The notes under the pieces are model-generated. The model searched no databases. It saw nothing but the letters and a program-made list of their open reading frames with translations, and had not been told where the DNA came from. Position numbers and translations under genes: made by a program. Positions 12,701-23,079 of a stretch of DNA of 64,000 bases are shown here, in pieces. Positions within the stretch are counted from its first letter, which is position 1. Each line of letters opens with the position of its first letter. The stretch covers positions 891,922 through 955,921 of the forward strand of contig NC_092678.1 of the NCBI RefSeq assembly GCF_964355755.1, in the 5' to 3' direction. Source of the stretch: Antedon mediterranea. Lineage: Eukaryota > Echinodermata > Crinoidea > Comatulida > Antedonidae.

Positions 12701-13305
12701 CATTTTTGTCTTTATTTGTTTTGTCACTACTTGATGGATCCTTCTTCTTTTTTCGTTTTCTTTTTACTTTGGGTTTAATTTCATTGTTTTCTTCTGCATC
12801 ATCTGGAATGCTAACAAGTGAAGTCAGATAATCTGCTTTTGACTCGGAATTACCAGCTGAAAAAGAAGAGAGAATAGGTTAGCAATTGTGTCAACAAAAT
12901 CCTACTGTAGTTACTGCAATAACTACATATTTTACTGCAGTAACATATGGTTTATGAGAGTCGAGTACAAGAAATAGTGATGTATGATTACCCAAAATAG
13001 TAATTGCATAAACAGTAGTAAAGTAGTATTATCATATCATTATAGCTCCATGGTATTATTAATGTTAATTTTTACAAAATGATTGGATTTATTAAAATTT
13101 AAAATATAAAGTTAACTAATGAAAGTATTTTACCTTGTGGAGTTGGATCTATAAGATCTGGTTTATCTTCTTTTTCTTTGTTCACTTCATTTTCCTCCAG
13201 CTCATCCTCCTCATTCTCCTCCTCTTCATCGTCATCATTAGAAGCATCGCTTTGTAATCCTCCCGGTAAAAATTCTTCATCAGATACACTGCCGTCTGTT
13301 GACAT
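793..13305 (-). CDS. RAD54L2: ARIP4-like SNF2/RAD54-family chromatin-remodelling helicase
   Basis: Eighteen exons (high to low): 13305-13134, 12856-12640, 12498-12350, 12016-11894, 11496-11276, 10632-10248, 9842-9663, 9328-9214, 8385-8223, 7933-7691, 7365-7150, 6908-6671, 5943-5844, 5634-5429, 4492-4317, 3997-3786, 3318-3155, 1622-793. They join in frame to 1369 aa; the human protein is slightly under 1500. The N-terminus is acidic, then basic (KKKKK runs), with a short poly-Ala tract and two SUMO-interaction-like motifs (LIIL ~197-200 and VIEIL ~222-226, each followed by S/D/E). The helicase core has Walker A GLGKT (327-331), DEGH box (499-502) and motif VI region VCRVYRYGQ (871-879). The conserved '[10 protein letters not shown]' block lies in exon 17, and the Ser/Gln-rich C-terminus is divergent. 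Known family: nuclear DNA-dependent ATPase and androgen-receptor cofactor in vertebrates. The start is the first ATG of an acidic exon that directly follows a good acceptor (AG at 13313-13312), so a 5'UTR intron is likely. The introns hold many MITEs. Confidence 0.96.
1797..2036. repeat. 26-bp tandem repeat in last ARIP4 intron
   Basis: About nine near-identical copies of a unit containing ATGTATGTATGTTAGTTGTT. They sit in the intron between the last two ARIP4 exons. Confidence 0.92.
2566..2714 (+). mobile_element. P2-family MITE, complete
   Basis: The terminal inverted repeats are TTAAGTTCTGTCTACACTAT on the left and the complementary GATAGTGTTAACAGAGCTT on the right. The core contains ATGATGATGTCATATCACTA and three tandem 'catatcactaccatatttgg' units. 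It is intronic in ARIP4. Confidence 0.85.
2861..2980 (+). mobile_element. P1-family palindromic MITE, internal deletion
   Basis: It runs from GGTTCCCACTAGAGAC to TTGGGAACCA and contains GACCAATCACAAGCGATG and its mirror CTTGTCATTGGTCAACTC. The right CGCAACGCAAGGACG arm is deleted. It lies in the last ARIP4 intron. Confidence 0.8.
4052..4135 (+). mobile_element. P3-family MITE fragment
   Basis: It begins TTAAGGCCAATTTACACATA and shares 'acggtaatacaaatata'-like core sequence with the complete copy at 6412-6585 (there partly inverted). The right end is not recognisable. Confidence 0.55.
4237..4381 (-). repeat. Tandem duplication of the 3' part of ARIP4 exon 15 with its splice donor
   Basis: Two copies about 74 bp apart (4237-4308 and 4311-4381). 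The upper copy is the real end of exon 15 with donor GTAATT at 4316. The lower copy lies in the intron and has its own GTAATT after CCATG. Read through the first donor, the frame meets TAG within about 8 codons, so use of the second donor would truncate the protein. Confidence 0.85.
5660..5792 (-). mobile_element. P2-family MITE in ARIP4 intron
   Basis: The core is in the opposite orientation to the copy at 2566 (GATATGACATCATCATGTCC). The good terminal repeat GTAGACAGAGCC is at the right end; the left terminal repeat is degenerate (CTACCAAACTACTTTGAC). Confidence 0.8.
6020..6345. repeat. 71-bp tandem repeat, ~4 copies, in ARIP4 intron
   Basis: CTGTCTGTCTGTCTGTCACT recurs at 6051, 6122, 6193 and 6264, with a partial unit at 6335: exact 71-bp spacing and almost no divergence. 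It sits between ARIP4 exons 12 and 13. Confidence 0.92.
6412..6585 (+). mobile_element. P3-family MITE, complete
   Basis: The left end GGCCAATTTACACAGACGAG is mirrored by the right end CTCATCTGTGTAAATTGTTC, giving an inverted repeat of about 22 bp around a 130-bp core. It lies in an ARIP4 intron. A fragment occurs at 4052-4135. Confidence 0.75.
9880..10200 (-). mobile_element. P2-family MITE with expanded internal repeat and split end
   Basis: Three or four copies of 'atatggtagtgataagccta' (9886-9950) precede the usual core and AAAGTTTGATAGT (about 10003-10015). The terminal ATAGTGTAGACAGAGCTTTA appears only at about 10182-10200, as if some 170 bp were inserted near the right end. It is intronic in ARIP4. 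Confidence 0.7.
10740..10870 (-). mobile_element. tRNA-derived SINE-like element
   Basis: Read on the minus strand it carries an anticodon-arm-like block (TGCCTTGCAATCCGAAGG) followed by a B-box GGTTCGATCC. A related block lies at 41155-41225, also on the minus strand. I see no poly-A tail or clear target duplication, and pairing of the acceptor stem is poor, so a functional tRNA is unlikely. Confidence 0.5.
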
Positions 13306-14855
13306 TATTCACTAAAATAAAAAAATATATAATACAGGTTTAATTATTATCCCTGAATACAGTAAATACATTATTAACTGCACATTACTAAATCGATCCA
13401 ATTAAGAAAAAAACGGTGGATACCAGTAAAATACAAAGTAACACACTTTAAAGCAAAACAGTTAAATTAACCACCAAAAAGAAAATAAATGTCAAGGTTT
13501 TCAAAAAACACTATTTCTTTGTCCGAAATGTTTGTTAGCATGTTACTAGTTTAGAGAATCAGTTGGTTGCTGTACTGGTTTATTTATGAATTAACTCCTT
13601 AATGATTTTTCACTATAAATTTAACATTATTATTATTTGAGTGAACACATCTCTATTGATAGGATTCATCAATTTATTATATTCGTTTATTTGAGTTGTG
13701 GTGTACATGACTGGATATAGTACAACCGTACTATGCTTTAAATGCTGCTAATCACCAGACAACATTTATCATGCATAATATTTTAACATAATTAATGAAG
13801 GCACTGTATATGATAATTAATATATTTTCTACAATTGTTTTATCTCATTATATAAGTCAGTCATTTATATAATCTTAATAAGTCTTTGAAAATATGGTTC
13901 AATATTCAAACTAAAAATAAATATTAATAATAATGCTAGCGGTGTCAAAATATCTCCATTAATACAAGAGCGCTAACAGAACGTGAATCAAGGGTTATAT
14001 ATTATTGTAAATTTGCGACTTAGTTATTAAGAGTACAGTAACAGATACAAAAAATGTGAAACACATTTAGAGTATTGTAAAAGAAAATTGCAAAAATAAT
14101 AATTGGTTGTTATGACAGATCATTTTCATCTTTTCTGCAGAAAGTTAATTCGTGTTCAGCTAGGATTGTAAATCTTTCTTATCAAAACAAATGTTTTAAA
14201 TCAAAATAATTTAAGTTATGTAGAATGGTTGCAAGTAATGTTAAAGCCACTTATTACAATATGTAAATTGAATTCAGAAAAAGGTTGTCATTTAAATGTT
14301 TCAAAAATTTAATAAGTAGTGTTGTATTTCAGTAAATATTCACCATTACAAACAGGTCATGGCAACCTGTATCTACTGTATTACTACAACCTATAGACAT
14401 ACACCTTTACATTGCACATTGCATTATAGAAATAGATATCATATATTATAAATTAAAATAAAAAAAATGTAATGTTGATCATCAATTTAATTTCAAATTT
14501 AAAAAAAAGATGACTACTGTAAAAGAAGAAATATGGTATAATATAAAATATACATAATTTATTTCCCATGACGTCATGGTAACGGTATTGTGATGATAAA
14601 AATGATTGATACGACTGATTGCACTGATTATATCCATGACAATGTATGAATAACCATGGAGAAATTATTTGTAACTAAATGGTGGTTGACAATATTTTTT
14701 TGTAATACAGTATTCATATCAAAACAATAAACCAACAACATTGCAATATGATATACATTATACTTGACAAATAATTAATTTATGCAACACTCAAAAGCTT
14801 AGGGTCACTGTCTATAAGTTAAATAAAATCAATAAAAAGTAACATTTTTTGTTAA

Positions 14856-15056
14856 TTAAAGATGTATTGTCCTTGAAACACAAAAAAATTAAGGTAAAAA
14901 TATTCTAAATTTCAAGTGGCCATATCAAAGTAATATTAAAGTTATTCACTTTAAGTCGAAAATTCGAGCCAAAAACAACAAGTTTACGTAATTAACAGGT
15001 AAATTAGTTTGATTACATTTTGTCTGGAATTAGTCAAAGGGACAATACATCTTTAA
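14856..15056. mobile_element. 201-bp MITE with TTAA ends (P4 type)
   Basis: It begins TTAAAGATGTATTGTCC and ends with the exact complement GGACAATACATCTTTAA: a perfect 17-bp terminal inverted repeat including TTAA. TTAA at both edges fits a TTAA target-site duplication as made by piggyBac-type transposases. No coding capacity. Confidence 0.85.
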
Positions 15057-15461
15057 ATTAGGCCCCTAAATGCACTGTATTGTTGTTTGTAGTGCTAGCT
15101 CAGTAGCTGCAGTGACTACTTCCATTTAATGTTACTATTATTATTATTTATTATGATACATTTATTTATTAACAAAATTGAAATGTAAATAAGATGGCCT
15201 ACTGGTTGTAGTGGCATATACATTTTGACTAGGTCTACAGTAGTTGTTAAAGAGAACATTTAACTAGGTTAGGCCTACATAAAATGCATCAGCCTCTTTA
15301 CGGGGGCAGAGAGTGCTGGCTCCCAGCAGCCCTGTGCTGGTAAAGAAAAGCCGATTAGACAGAATGGCCTAGCTATTTCCAATCATTAAATACGATCATA
15401 TCTAAATTAACATAACATTTTACTTATGAAACCTTGGTTACGAAAAAATGAAGATTCTTAC

Positions 15462-15560
15462 CTATTCTTTATTTTAAAATTGTAAACGAAAAATGAGAGA
15501 TTTATAGGGGTTTTACTTCGGACAAGTGTTTGGGCTTTTGTCCACAAAAATTTATGAATG
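15462..15560 (-). promoter_or_regulatory. Putative non-coding first exon of ARIP4
   Basis: On the minus strand AATAG is followed by GTAAGAATC at 15461 downward, a strong donor. It could pair with the acceptor TTATTTTAG ending at 13312, seven bases before the ARIP4 ATG. The 5' end is arbitrary. RNA evidence is needed. Confidence 0.35.
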
Positions 15561-16185
15561 AGATTTTTCTTCTGCGCATGTTCTGATCGAAAAATAATAT
15601 TAAAGAGCGCCATCTATAAAATACTTTATTAGGCCGGCTCTCTCTATATATCAAAATAAGTTGAATTCACAATCTCTCCTACTCTACTTGCGTAGTGTTC
15701 TATCTATTTGGCAATGTTGGACATACTATCTTATTTGGATGACTTTGAATGATATAATCAATAATTTAATTTGGAAAAATACCCGGGTGTACGTATATAG
15801 AAAGGATGCGAATAGTTTGAAAGACGGAAATATTATCTTAAGAACAGAGTCTGTAAGTATATATTGATAACAAGGCACTACTGATATCGCTCTTATTTTC
15901 TTAATAAATCATACAGGATCAGCTCATGTTTCATGTGTTTATATAAGATTATAATCATAATAGCACTAATAAGCGATTTGGTATCTTAAATATCAAGATT
16001 TAAATCTTTTCTTAAAAAACCTTTTGTGTCGCACAAAACAAAAACAATAAGACACAACAATAAATCAAATCTTTTCATTGTTTAGTTAATAATTATATGC
16101 GTAGTAATTTTTCTTTGTATTGCCTTTTGTTCGTCTGACTTACGATCGTACTGGTACAATTGTACATTTTATTTCGTATAAAGAA

Positions 16186-17120
16186 GGTTCATGTATAGAG
16201 GTATAACTCTTTTAAAGGAAGGTTCATGTATAGAGGTATAGCTCTTTTAAGGTAAGGTTCATGTATAGAGGTATAGCTCTTTTAAAGGAAGGTTCATGTA
16301 TAGAGGTATAGCTCTTTTAAGGTAAGGTTCATGTATAGAGGTATAGCTCTTTTAAAGGAAGGTTCATGTATAGAGGTATAGCTCTTTTAAGGTAAGGTTC
16401 ATGTATAGAGGTATAGCTCTTTTAAGGGAAGGTTCGTTTATAGAGGTATAGCTCTTTTAAGGGAAGGTTCATGTATAGAGGTATAGCTCTTTTATGGGAA
16501 GATTCATTTATAGAGGTATAACTCTTTTAGGGAAGGTTCATGTATAGAGGTATAACTCTTTTAAAGGAAGGTTCATGTATAGAGGTATAGCTCTTTTATG
16601 GGAAGATTCATTTATAGAGGTATAGCTCTTTTAGGGAAGGTTCATGTATAGAGGTATAGCTCTTTTAAAGGAAGGTTCATGTATAGAGGTATAACTCTTT
16701 TAAAGGAAGGTTCATGTATAGAGGTATAGCTCTTTTATGGGAAGATTCATTTATAGAGGTATAGCTCTTTTAGGGAAGGTTCATGTATAGAGGTATAGCT
16801 CTTTTAAGGTAAGGTTCATGTATAGAGGTATAGCTCTTTTAAAGGAAGGTTCATGTATAGAGGTATAGCTCTTTTAAGGGAAGGTTCATGTATAGAGGTA
16901 TAGCTCTTTTAAAGGAAGGTTCATGTATAGAGGTATAGCTCTTTTAAAGGAAGGTTCGTATAGAGGTATAGCTCTTTTAAGGGAAGGTTCGTGTATAGAG
17001 GTATAGCTCTTTTAAGGTAAGGTTCATGTATAGAGGTATAGCTCTTTTAAAGGAAGGTTCGTATAGAGGTATAGCTCTTTTAAGGGAAGGTTCGTGTATA
17101 GAGGTATAGCTCTTTTAAGG
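16186..17120. repeat. ~35-bp minisatellite, about 27 copies
   Basis: The unit is built on GGTTCATGTATAGAGGTATA plus GCTCTTTTAAAGGAA. Variants (AAGG, AAGGT, GGGAA, TATGGGAAGATTCATT) alternate in blocks, and short units of 33-34 bp mix with 35-bp units, which suggests repeated block amplification. No gene. Confidence 0.95.
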
Positions 17121-18341
17121 TCAGACTATTTACAAAAGAATGGCTCAATTAAGAACAAGCGGACTTTCATTCGTATATTGAACTACTTCTAATTATCTAG
17201 AAGAGAGAACAGAATGAGTTTGCTATGTTTCTCCTTGATCTGTCTTAATGAAGAACGATTGTCTCTTTACAATATTTTAATGTACTTTATTTTCGTGAAA
17301 GGATGACAATAGGCTTGTATGAATCAGTCTTTTGTCATTGCTATGATTGTGAAGGAAAGACATCCATTGTACATGTAATTAGTAAACGCATCACGAATTG
17401 TACGCGCATTAATATGCGTGCTTCCAGTAATCAGCATACATTTACATGGCTTTAACATCAACATACTTGTAAATTATGATGTTAATGATACATGTTTCCA
17501 TACATTACAAGAATGTTGACGGTTAAATTACAGGATTTCAGTAGACAACGGTCGACGAGGTAATTAGATTGTGCGTGTTTCTCCATCAACAAGCGCGCTA
17601 TTATATCATTAATCAGACGCTTTGTTTAGAAACAAGCAGACCACAAATTTATAGCGCACCAGAAATGTACACAAATGTCTTCTATTTCATGCATCTTTTA
17701 TTCGTTAACTTGTTTGTCGCTTTCTGTCTTTTCTATTCCATCCGTTCATCCGTTCTTTTCCATTCAATCATGCGTTCCATTATCCATCCGTTCTTTTCCA
17801 TTCAATCATGCGTTCCATTATCCATCCGTTCATCCGTTCTTTTCCATTCAATCATGCGTTCCATTATCCATCCGTCAAATCCATTCAATGCCTTCATGTT
17901 GGTTCTGTGTGTAGGCCTATCCCATCTCATTCATATTAACTATCCATCTATCCATTATCAACCCTCAATTCTTGTCTTGTTTCTGTACATGCTTTTAATA
18001 TTATTACTGTTATCCATCCACCACAAGCCGTTCGTTTATTCCTCCACCTATTTGTCTATTTCACCTATTTGTCTATTTCACCTATTTGTCTATTTCACCT
18101 TTAAAATAGTTTCATCGATCGGGTACATAATTAATACTAGATACGTTCAAAAATTCTCTTTGAATTAATTAATCATTAAGGCAAATTTGATCGAGTAATC
18201 TCCTCGGAAGTTGATTAAATGCGAGTAATTTAGAATTAAAAGAGCTGACTTTAATGTCGATTGGAGATTTAAGACCGTCGTCAATACATAGTTAATTATT
18301 TACATAATTGTTGTAACATGAACTGTTGAAACATTAACAAC
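17121..18341. repeat. Intergenic region with pyrimidine-rich local repeats
   Basis: Between 17741 and 17880 a block 'tccattcaatcatgcgttcc' plus 'attatccatccg' is repeated three times. At 18043-18097 'cacctatttgtctattt' is repeated three times. A 199-aa ORF crosses this region but is only Ser/Ile/His/Phe-rich readout of these repeats. Nothing else recognised. Confidence 0.75.
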
Positions 18342-18468
18342 TTAAGCTCTGTTTACACTATCAAAAACGTGTGATGTGGCTAAATATGGCAGTCATTATT
18401 CCCAAATGTCCATATATGGGCACATCACATTTTTTGTCAAAAAGTTTGATAGTGTAGACAGAGCTTTA
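18342..18468 (-). mobile_element. P2-family MITE, complete
   Basis: The left TTAAGCTCTGTTTACACTAT and right GATAGTGTAGACAGAGCTTT terminal repeats are complementary over about 20 bp. The core includes CATATATGGGCACATCACAT. Confidence 0.88.
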
Positions 18469-18677
18469 GATCTCTTGAATACATTGGCATGGCCGGCACG
18501 GATTTTGTAATGCTGTATACGCATAACAACAATGTCTCCTTAAATGCAATCAAGACAAGACAATTAAACACCCCTATAAATGAATAGAACACTCCAAGGG
18601 GGTATTGTTATGTAATGGGCATCATCATTAGGCAGCAGCGCCAAACAGCACTCTAACAACATTCAATAATAATAATA

Positions 18678-18732
18678 ATGATGGCCGCCGCGACAAGTGC
18701 AGATTGCAATATTAACAGATTTTCATTGAGAG
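18678..18732 (+). CDS. Possible isolated first coding exon
   Basis: ATG ATG GCC GCC GCG starts an 18-codon open stretch that ends at the strong donor AGAG/GTGAGTGG. No downstream plus-strand exon before 24.8 kb obviously continues it, and the EGF gene at 24849 has its own start. It may be chance, or the first exon of a poorly conserved transcript. Speculative. Confidence 0.15.
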
Positions 18733-20066
18733 GTGAGTGGAGTTCATTGTTGTACACTCAATATACTAATCTCCTCCTCCCTCGGGGCATACATTTGACA
18801 TTTTCCGTTATTTGCCAGTTAGCAGGAAAGGAATTGTGTTTGCAACATAACGTCACATGCATGTTAATCTATAAAACATTGTAAGACAGAAAAAAAAAGA
18901 AGAAAAAACAAGATTAGATGGAGTGTAGATGAAGTTCAAGGAATTTAATCAGCGTTTGCAGAGAATCTCATAATTATGTTTCTCTCCATCTTTCAATGTC
19001 TTTTCCCTCATCATCATCGTGTCTTTCTCTTTCATCGTTCTTCTTCCTTCATCATCATTTCTTTTTGTTATCATTTTCCGTTCCTTATCCTCCTTTCTTC
19101 TCGGACGTGGTCAAACGTACGCTTGACTGCATTCCATGGACATCCTTTCTCTTGTGGTCAGCATCATAATTGCTTTTTTACCATACAATTTATAATCCAG
19201 AATGATGCGTAGTTTGTCGCGCGGCACATCGGCAAGTGTGTAGTAGTCGCGCGGCACATTAACATGTGCGTATTCGTCGCGCGGCACATCGAAACGTGAG
19301 TATTCGTCGCGCGGCACATTAGCACGTGCGTATTCGTCGCGCGGCATATTGGCACGTGCGTATTCGTGCTATTTAAACTGAGTTCAGAATTAATGACGTC
19401 CTTGTCCATAAACTCACTCGATAATCTAGAACTCAGGAATTTATTTTAATACAGTCTATATCATACATACAGATATGCATTCATTTAGCAAATTATGACG
19501 AATTTTACACGCACGACGTTTAAAATGCCTATGTACGCGTGCGCACGTAACGTCATCGATGAATTAAATACCCAAAATATGTGCTGCAAATTAGTTGACC
19601 AAATTGTATGTGAAAAATTTAAATGATTTCTTATAATCTCTTGATTTATTAAGAGACCGTGTTTTGTAGAATGAGAAAATTAAGCGAGCAGCGAATGTTA
19701 ACAAAAAATCAATATTGTTGAGTTTTTTTAAGTTGGATGCGATGTTTATTTGAAATGTAAAATCATCTGGCAATTAATAAAACTCAATCCTGGTTGAGTG
19801 TAGTCATTCTGTCGGCTTTCATTTCCTTCACAGATATTACTTCAAGTAGGTATTTTGACATTTAATATAAAAGCTGTTGAGAGATATTCTCTCAGGTTAC
19901 TTGTTACAAATAAACTTACATTAATATACTGGATTGAACCTGATTAGATTTAAGAATCTGCAATTAAGATTTAAAATAATCTGTTGCATTTCATTATTTA
20001 TGTTAATAAAGTGAAACGAATAAAAAGAGAGTTGAGAAGGAACTAATAAAGTAAATACGTAGCTGT
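18733..20066. other. Intergenic region with a 30-bp CpG-rich tandem repeat
   Basis: Apart from the 30-bp array at 19208-19366, this is a TC-rich tract (18975-19110) and unremarkable AT-rich DNA. I see no supported gene. Confidence 0.6.
19208..19366. repeat. 30-bp CpG-rich tandem repeat, ~5 copies
   Basis: The unit holds TCGTCGCGCGGCACAT followed by a more variable CACGTG-like half. With 30 bp per unit both strands read open, which explains short ORFs here. Confidence 0.9.
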
Positions 20067-20360
20067 AGTGTTGAGTAGGAAGTAGTATGTATGCCTACCC
20101 CACTGTAGTGTTGAGTAGGAAGTAGTATGTATGCCTACCCGGGCCCACTGTAGTGTTGAGCTAGTAGGAAGTAGTATGTATGCCTACCCGGGCCCACTGT
20201 AGTGTTGAGTAGGAAGTAGTATGTATGCCTACCCGGGCCCACTGTAGTGTTGAGTAGGAAGTAGTATGTATGCCTATCCCACTGTAGTGTTGAGTAGGAA
20301 GTAGTATGTATGCCTACCCCACTGTAGTGTTGAGTAGGAAGTAGTATGTATGCCTACCCC
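20067..20360. repeat. ~40-46-bp tandem repeat, ~7 copies
   Basis: The unit contains CACTGTAGTGTTGAGTAGGA and AGTAGTATGTATGCCTACCC. Some copies have an extra GGGCC, and one has a CTAG insertion after TTGAG. Confidence 0.93.
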
Positions 20361-20438
20361 TACACTCTTCTTTTAACAACACCTCCCAAACCTTTCATGA
20401 GCTTAGTAGTTATCACGCCAATTAAGATTGGTTTCCAA

Positions 20439-20660
20439 CAAGGACGCAACGCAAGAAGAAAGTACGTACAACGCAAATACATACGCGCAACGCAAGGACG
20501 TATACACGCAACGCAATGGCATACGAGCAACGCAATGGCATACGCGCAACGCAATGACATGCGCGCAACGCAATGAAGTACACGCAACGCAAGGACATAC
20601 GCGCAACGCAAAGAAGTAAGCGCAACGCAATTAAGTGATTTGACCAATTACGAGGCGATT
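20439..20660 (+). repeat. CGCAACGCAA array derived from a P1 MITE arm
   Basis: About nine degenerate 20-bp units (GCGCAACGCAATGGCATAC type) are followed by TGATTTGACCAATTACGAGG, the usual inner sequence of P1 elements. This looks like one P1 arm that expanded in tandem; the right arm is missing. Confidence 0.75.
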
Positions 20661-21020
20661 CCCTTAGAAACGTACATTATACACCTTGCAATAGTTATAA
20701 TAGAATATTCCGATATGCTGTTGTGATAAGTATCTGTAAATGTTAATCTTTTAGTTTCTAACAATCCTTTTCATAGCTATGCATACACATTATTTATTGT
20801 CATAATAAAATATAGACCTAATATGAAATCTGTCTTTAATATACACATATGACGTCATACAAAGCAATCAATAGCTACTACTATCTGTGATATTTACAGT
20901 ATTTTTATTACTTTTTTCAGTCACCTTGATAATATATTTGAATCACTAGATTATAAAGTCTTTGTAGTAAATCTCGCATTGTGTTCTAGCAACAAAATGT
21001 AATGTGTACACAATAGAACC
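20661..21020. other. Non-coding spacer
   Basis: AT-rich sequence without recognisable gene or repeat between two arrays. Confidence 0.5.
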
Positions 21021-22490
21021 CTTCCTTTGGGCGGGACACATCCCTAATCAGAGGACACGTAGAACCCCTCCTTTGGGACACACCCCTAATCAGAGGACAC
21101 GTAGAACCCCTCCTTTGGGACACACCCCTAATCAGAGGACACGTAGAACCCCTCCGTTGGGACACACCCCTAATCAGAGGACACGTAGAACCCCTCCGTT
21201 GGGACACACCCCTAATCAGAGGACACGTAGAACCCCTCCGTTGGGACACACCCCTAATCAGAGGACACGTAGAACCCCTCCTTTGGGACACACCCCTAAT
21301 CAGAGGACACGTAGAACCCTTCCTTTGGGCGGGACACACCCCTAATCAGAGGACACGTAGAACCCCTCCGTTGGGACACACCCCTAATCAGAGGTCACGT
21401 AGAACCCCTCCGTTGGGACACACCCCTAATCAGAGGACACGTAGAACCCCTCCGTTGGGACACACCCCTAATCAGAGGACACGTAGAACCCCTCCGTTGG
21501 GACACACCCCTAATCAGAGGACACGTAGAACCCCTCCTTTGGGACACACCCCTAATCAGAGGACACGTAGAACCCCTCCTTTGGGACACACCCCTAATCA
21601 GAGGACACGTAGAACCCTTCCTTTGGGCGGGACACACCCCTAATCAGAGGACACGTAGAACCCCTCCGTTGGGACACACCCCTAATCAGAGGACACGTAG
21701 AACCCCTCCGTTGGGACACACCCCTAATCAGAGGACACGTAGAACCCCTCCGTTGGGACACACCCCTAATCAGAGGACACGTAGAACCCCTCCGTTGGGA
21801 CACACCCCTAATCAGAGGACACGTAGAACCCCTCCGTTGGGACACACCCCTAATCAGAGGACACGTAGAACCCCTCCGTTGGGACACACCCCTAATCAGA
21901 GGACACGTAAAACCCCTCCTTTGGGACACACCCCTAATCAGAGGACACGTAGAACCCCTCCGTTGGGACACACCCCTAATCAGAGGACACGTAGAACCCC
22001 TCCGTTGGGACACACCCCTAATCAGAGGACACGTAGAACCCCTCCTTTGGGACACACCCCTAATCAGAGGACACGTAGAACCCTTCCTTTGGGACACACC
22101 CCTAATCAGAGGACACGTAGAACCCCTCCTTTGGGACACACCCCTAATCAGAGGACACGTAGAACCCCTCCTTTGGGACACACCCCTAATCAGAGGACAC
22201 GTAGAACCCCTCCTTTGGGACACACCCCTAATCAGAGGACACGTAGAACCCTTCCTTTGGGACACACCCCTAATCAGAGGACACGTAGAACCCCTCCGTT
22301 GGGACACACCCCTAATCAGAGGACACGTAGAACCCCTCCTTTGGGACACACCCCTAATCAGAGGACACGTAGAACCCCTCCGTTGGGACACACCCCTAAT
22401 CAGAGGACACGTAGAACCCCTCCGTTGGGACACACCCCTAATCAGAGGACACGTAGAACCCCTCCTTTGGGACACACCCCTTATTCAGAG
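21021..22490. repeat. 42-bp minisatellite, ~35 copies, partly in 298-bp higher-order repeats
   Basis: The unit includes GGGACACACCCCTAATCAG and AGGACACGTAGAACCCCTCC. A 46-bp variant with extra GGCG (CTTTGGGCGGGACAC) recurs at 21021, 21319 and 21617, exactly 298 bp apart, which defines a seven-unit higher-order repeat. Units beyond 21.65 kb are homogeneous. Because 42 is a multiple of three, several frames on both strands stay open over hundreds of codons. I read this as satellite DNA, not a repeat protein. Confidence 0.95.
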
Positions 22491-23079
22491 GACATTAGAC
22501 ATGTATTATTTTTATATTTACACATTTATTTTTCACAATTAACAATTACATTTACAATATTTAATAGTACACAAAAAGAAGCGAGTGCTTGTCAGTTTGG
22601 TAACCATTTCAATGTACGGTACATACAATGCCAGACAACATTCAACAAAAATGGACACATATAACCATCTTTAGGGACACTTCCCTCGAGACAACATTAT
22701 TTTTTGTCACTACGGGCAGACCATTGACACCTCCTCTTCAAGAGATACTTTATTGGTTGCTGAATGTTTTTCTATATCTGAATCGTGAGATGCTGTTTCC
22801 GATTATTAATCTTTTAATTTTGGATATTTGTACCGCCGATCCCTTATACGAATTTTGAGTATTAAGAGATTTTTTAATAAGCTTGCACAAATGTTTTACT
22901 AGGTGCAATATTTGTTGTATTTCGATGTTTTTTAAGGGGCAACTGACTCTTTGAGTTATAGTAATTGTCTTGCTATAGTTGCCCCTGACCATTGTGCTTT
23001 GTTTCTGTTCTGTATCTGTTTATTGGTTGCCGAATGTTTTTCTGTATCTGAATCATGTCATCGCAAATTGTCTATCTGA
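22491..23079. repeat. Spacer with a duplicated 40-bp block between two minisatellites
   Basis: A block containing TTTATTGGTTGC, GAATGTTTTTCT and TATCTGAATC occurs at 22750-22788 and again at 23018-23057 with few changes. The second copy directly abuts the 33-bp array. No gene seen. Confidence 0.7.

Larger units (their letters stand above)
13306..16185. other. Upstream region of ARIP4, no coding gene seen
   Basis: This AT-rich stretch contains the likely 5'UTR intron of ARIP4, a TTAA-ended MITE (14856-15056) and a short GC-rich inverted repeat (15296-15345). No ORF resembles a known protein. The ARIP4 promoter should lie near 15.5-15.65 kb if the proposed non-coding exon is right. Confidence 0.6.

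Noticed and set aside
16186-17120. CRISPR-like regular repeats
   Set aside because: Units are head-to-tail with no unique spacers, in clearly eukaryotic intron-bearing DNA; it is a minisatellite. The same holds for the other arrays.
17569-18168. 199-codon plus-strand ORF
   Set aside because: Composition is Ser/Ile/Phe/His-rich because of TCCATCC-type repeats; no domain, no splice partners.
19111-19409. Minus-strand ORFs encoding VPRDEYA-type repeats
   Set aside because: Produced by the 30-bp CpG-rich array; two frames are open at once.
21004-22664. Long open frames on both strands (up to 331 codons) encoding a 14-residue repeat such as TPNQRTRRTPPLGH
   Set aside because: They follow only from a 42-bp unit without stops. 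Both strands are open, there is no splice or start context, and no known repeat protein matches.
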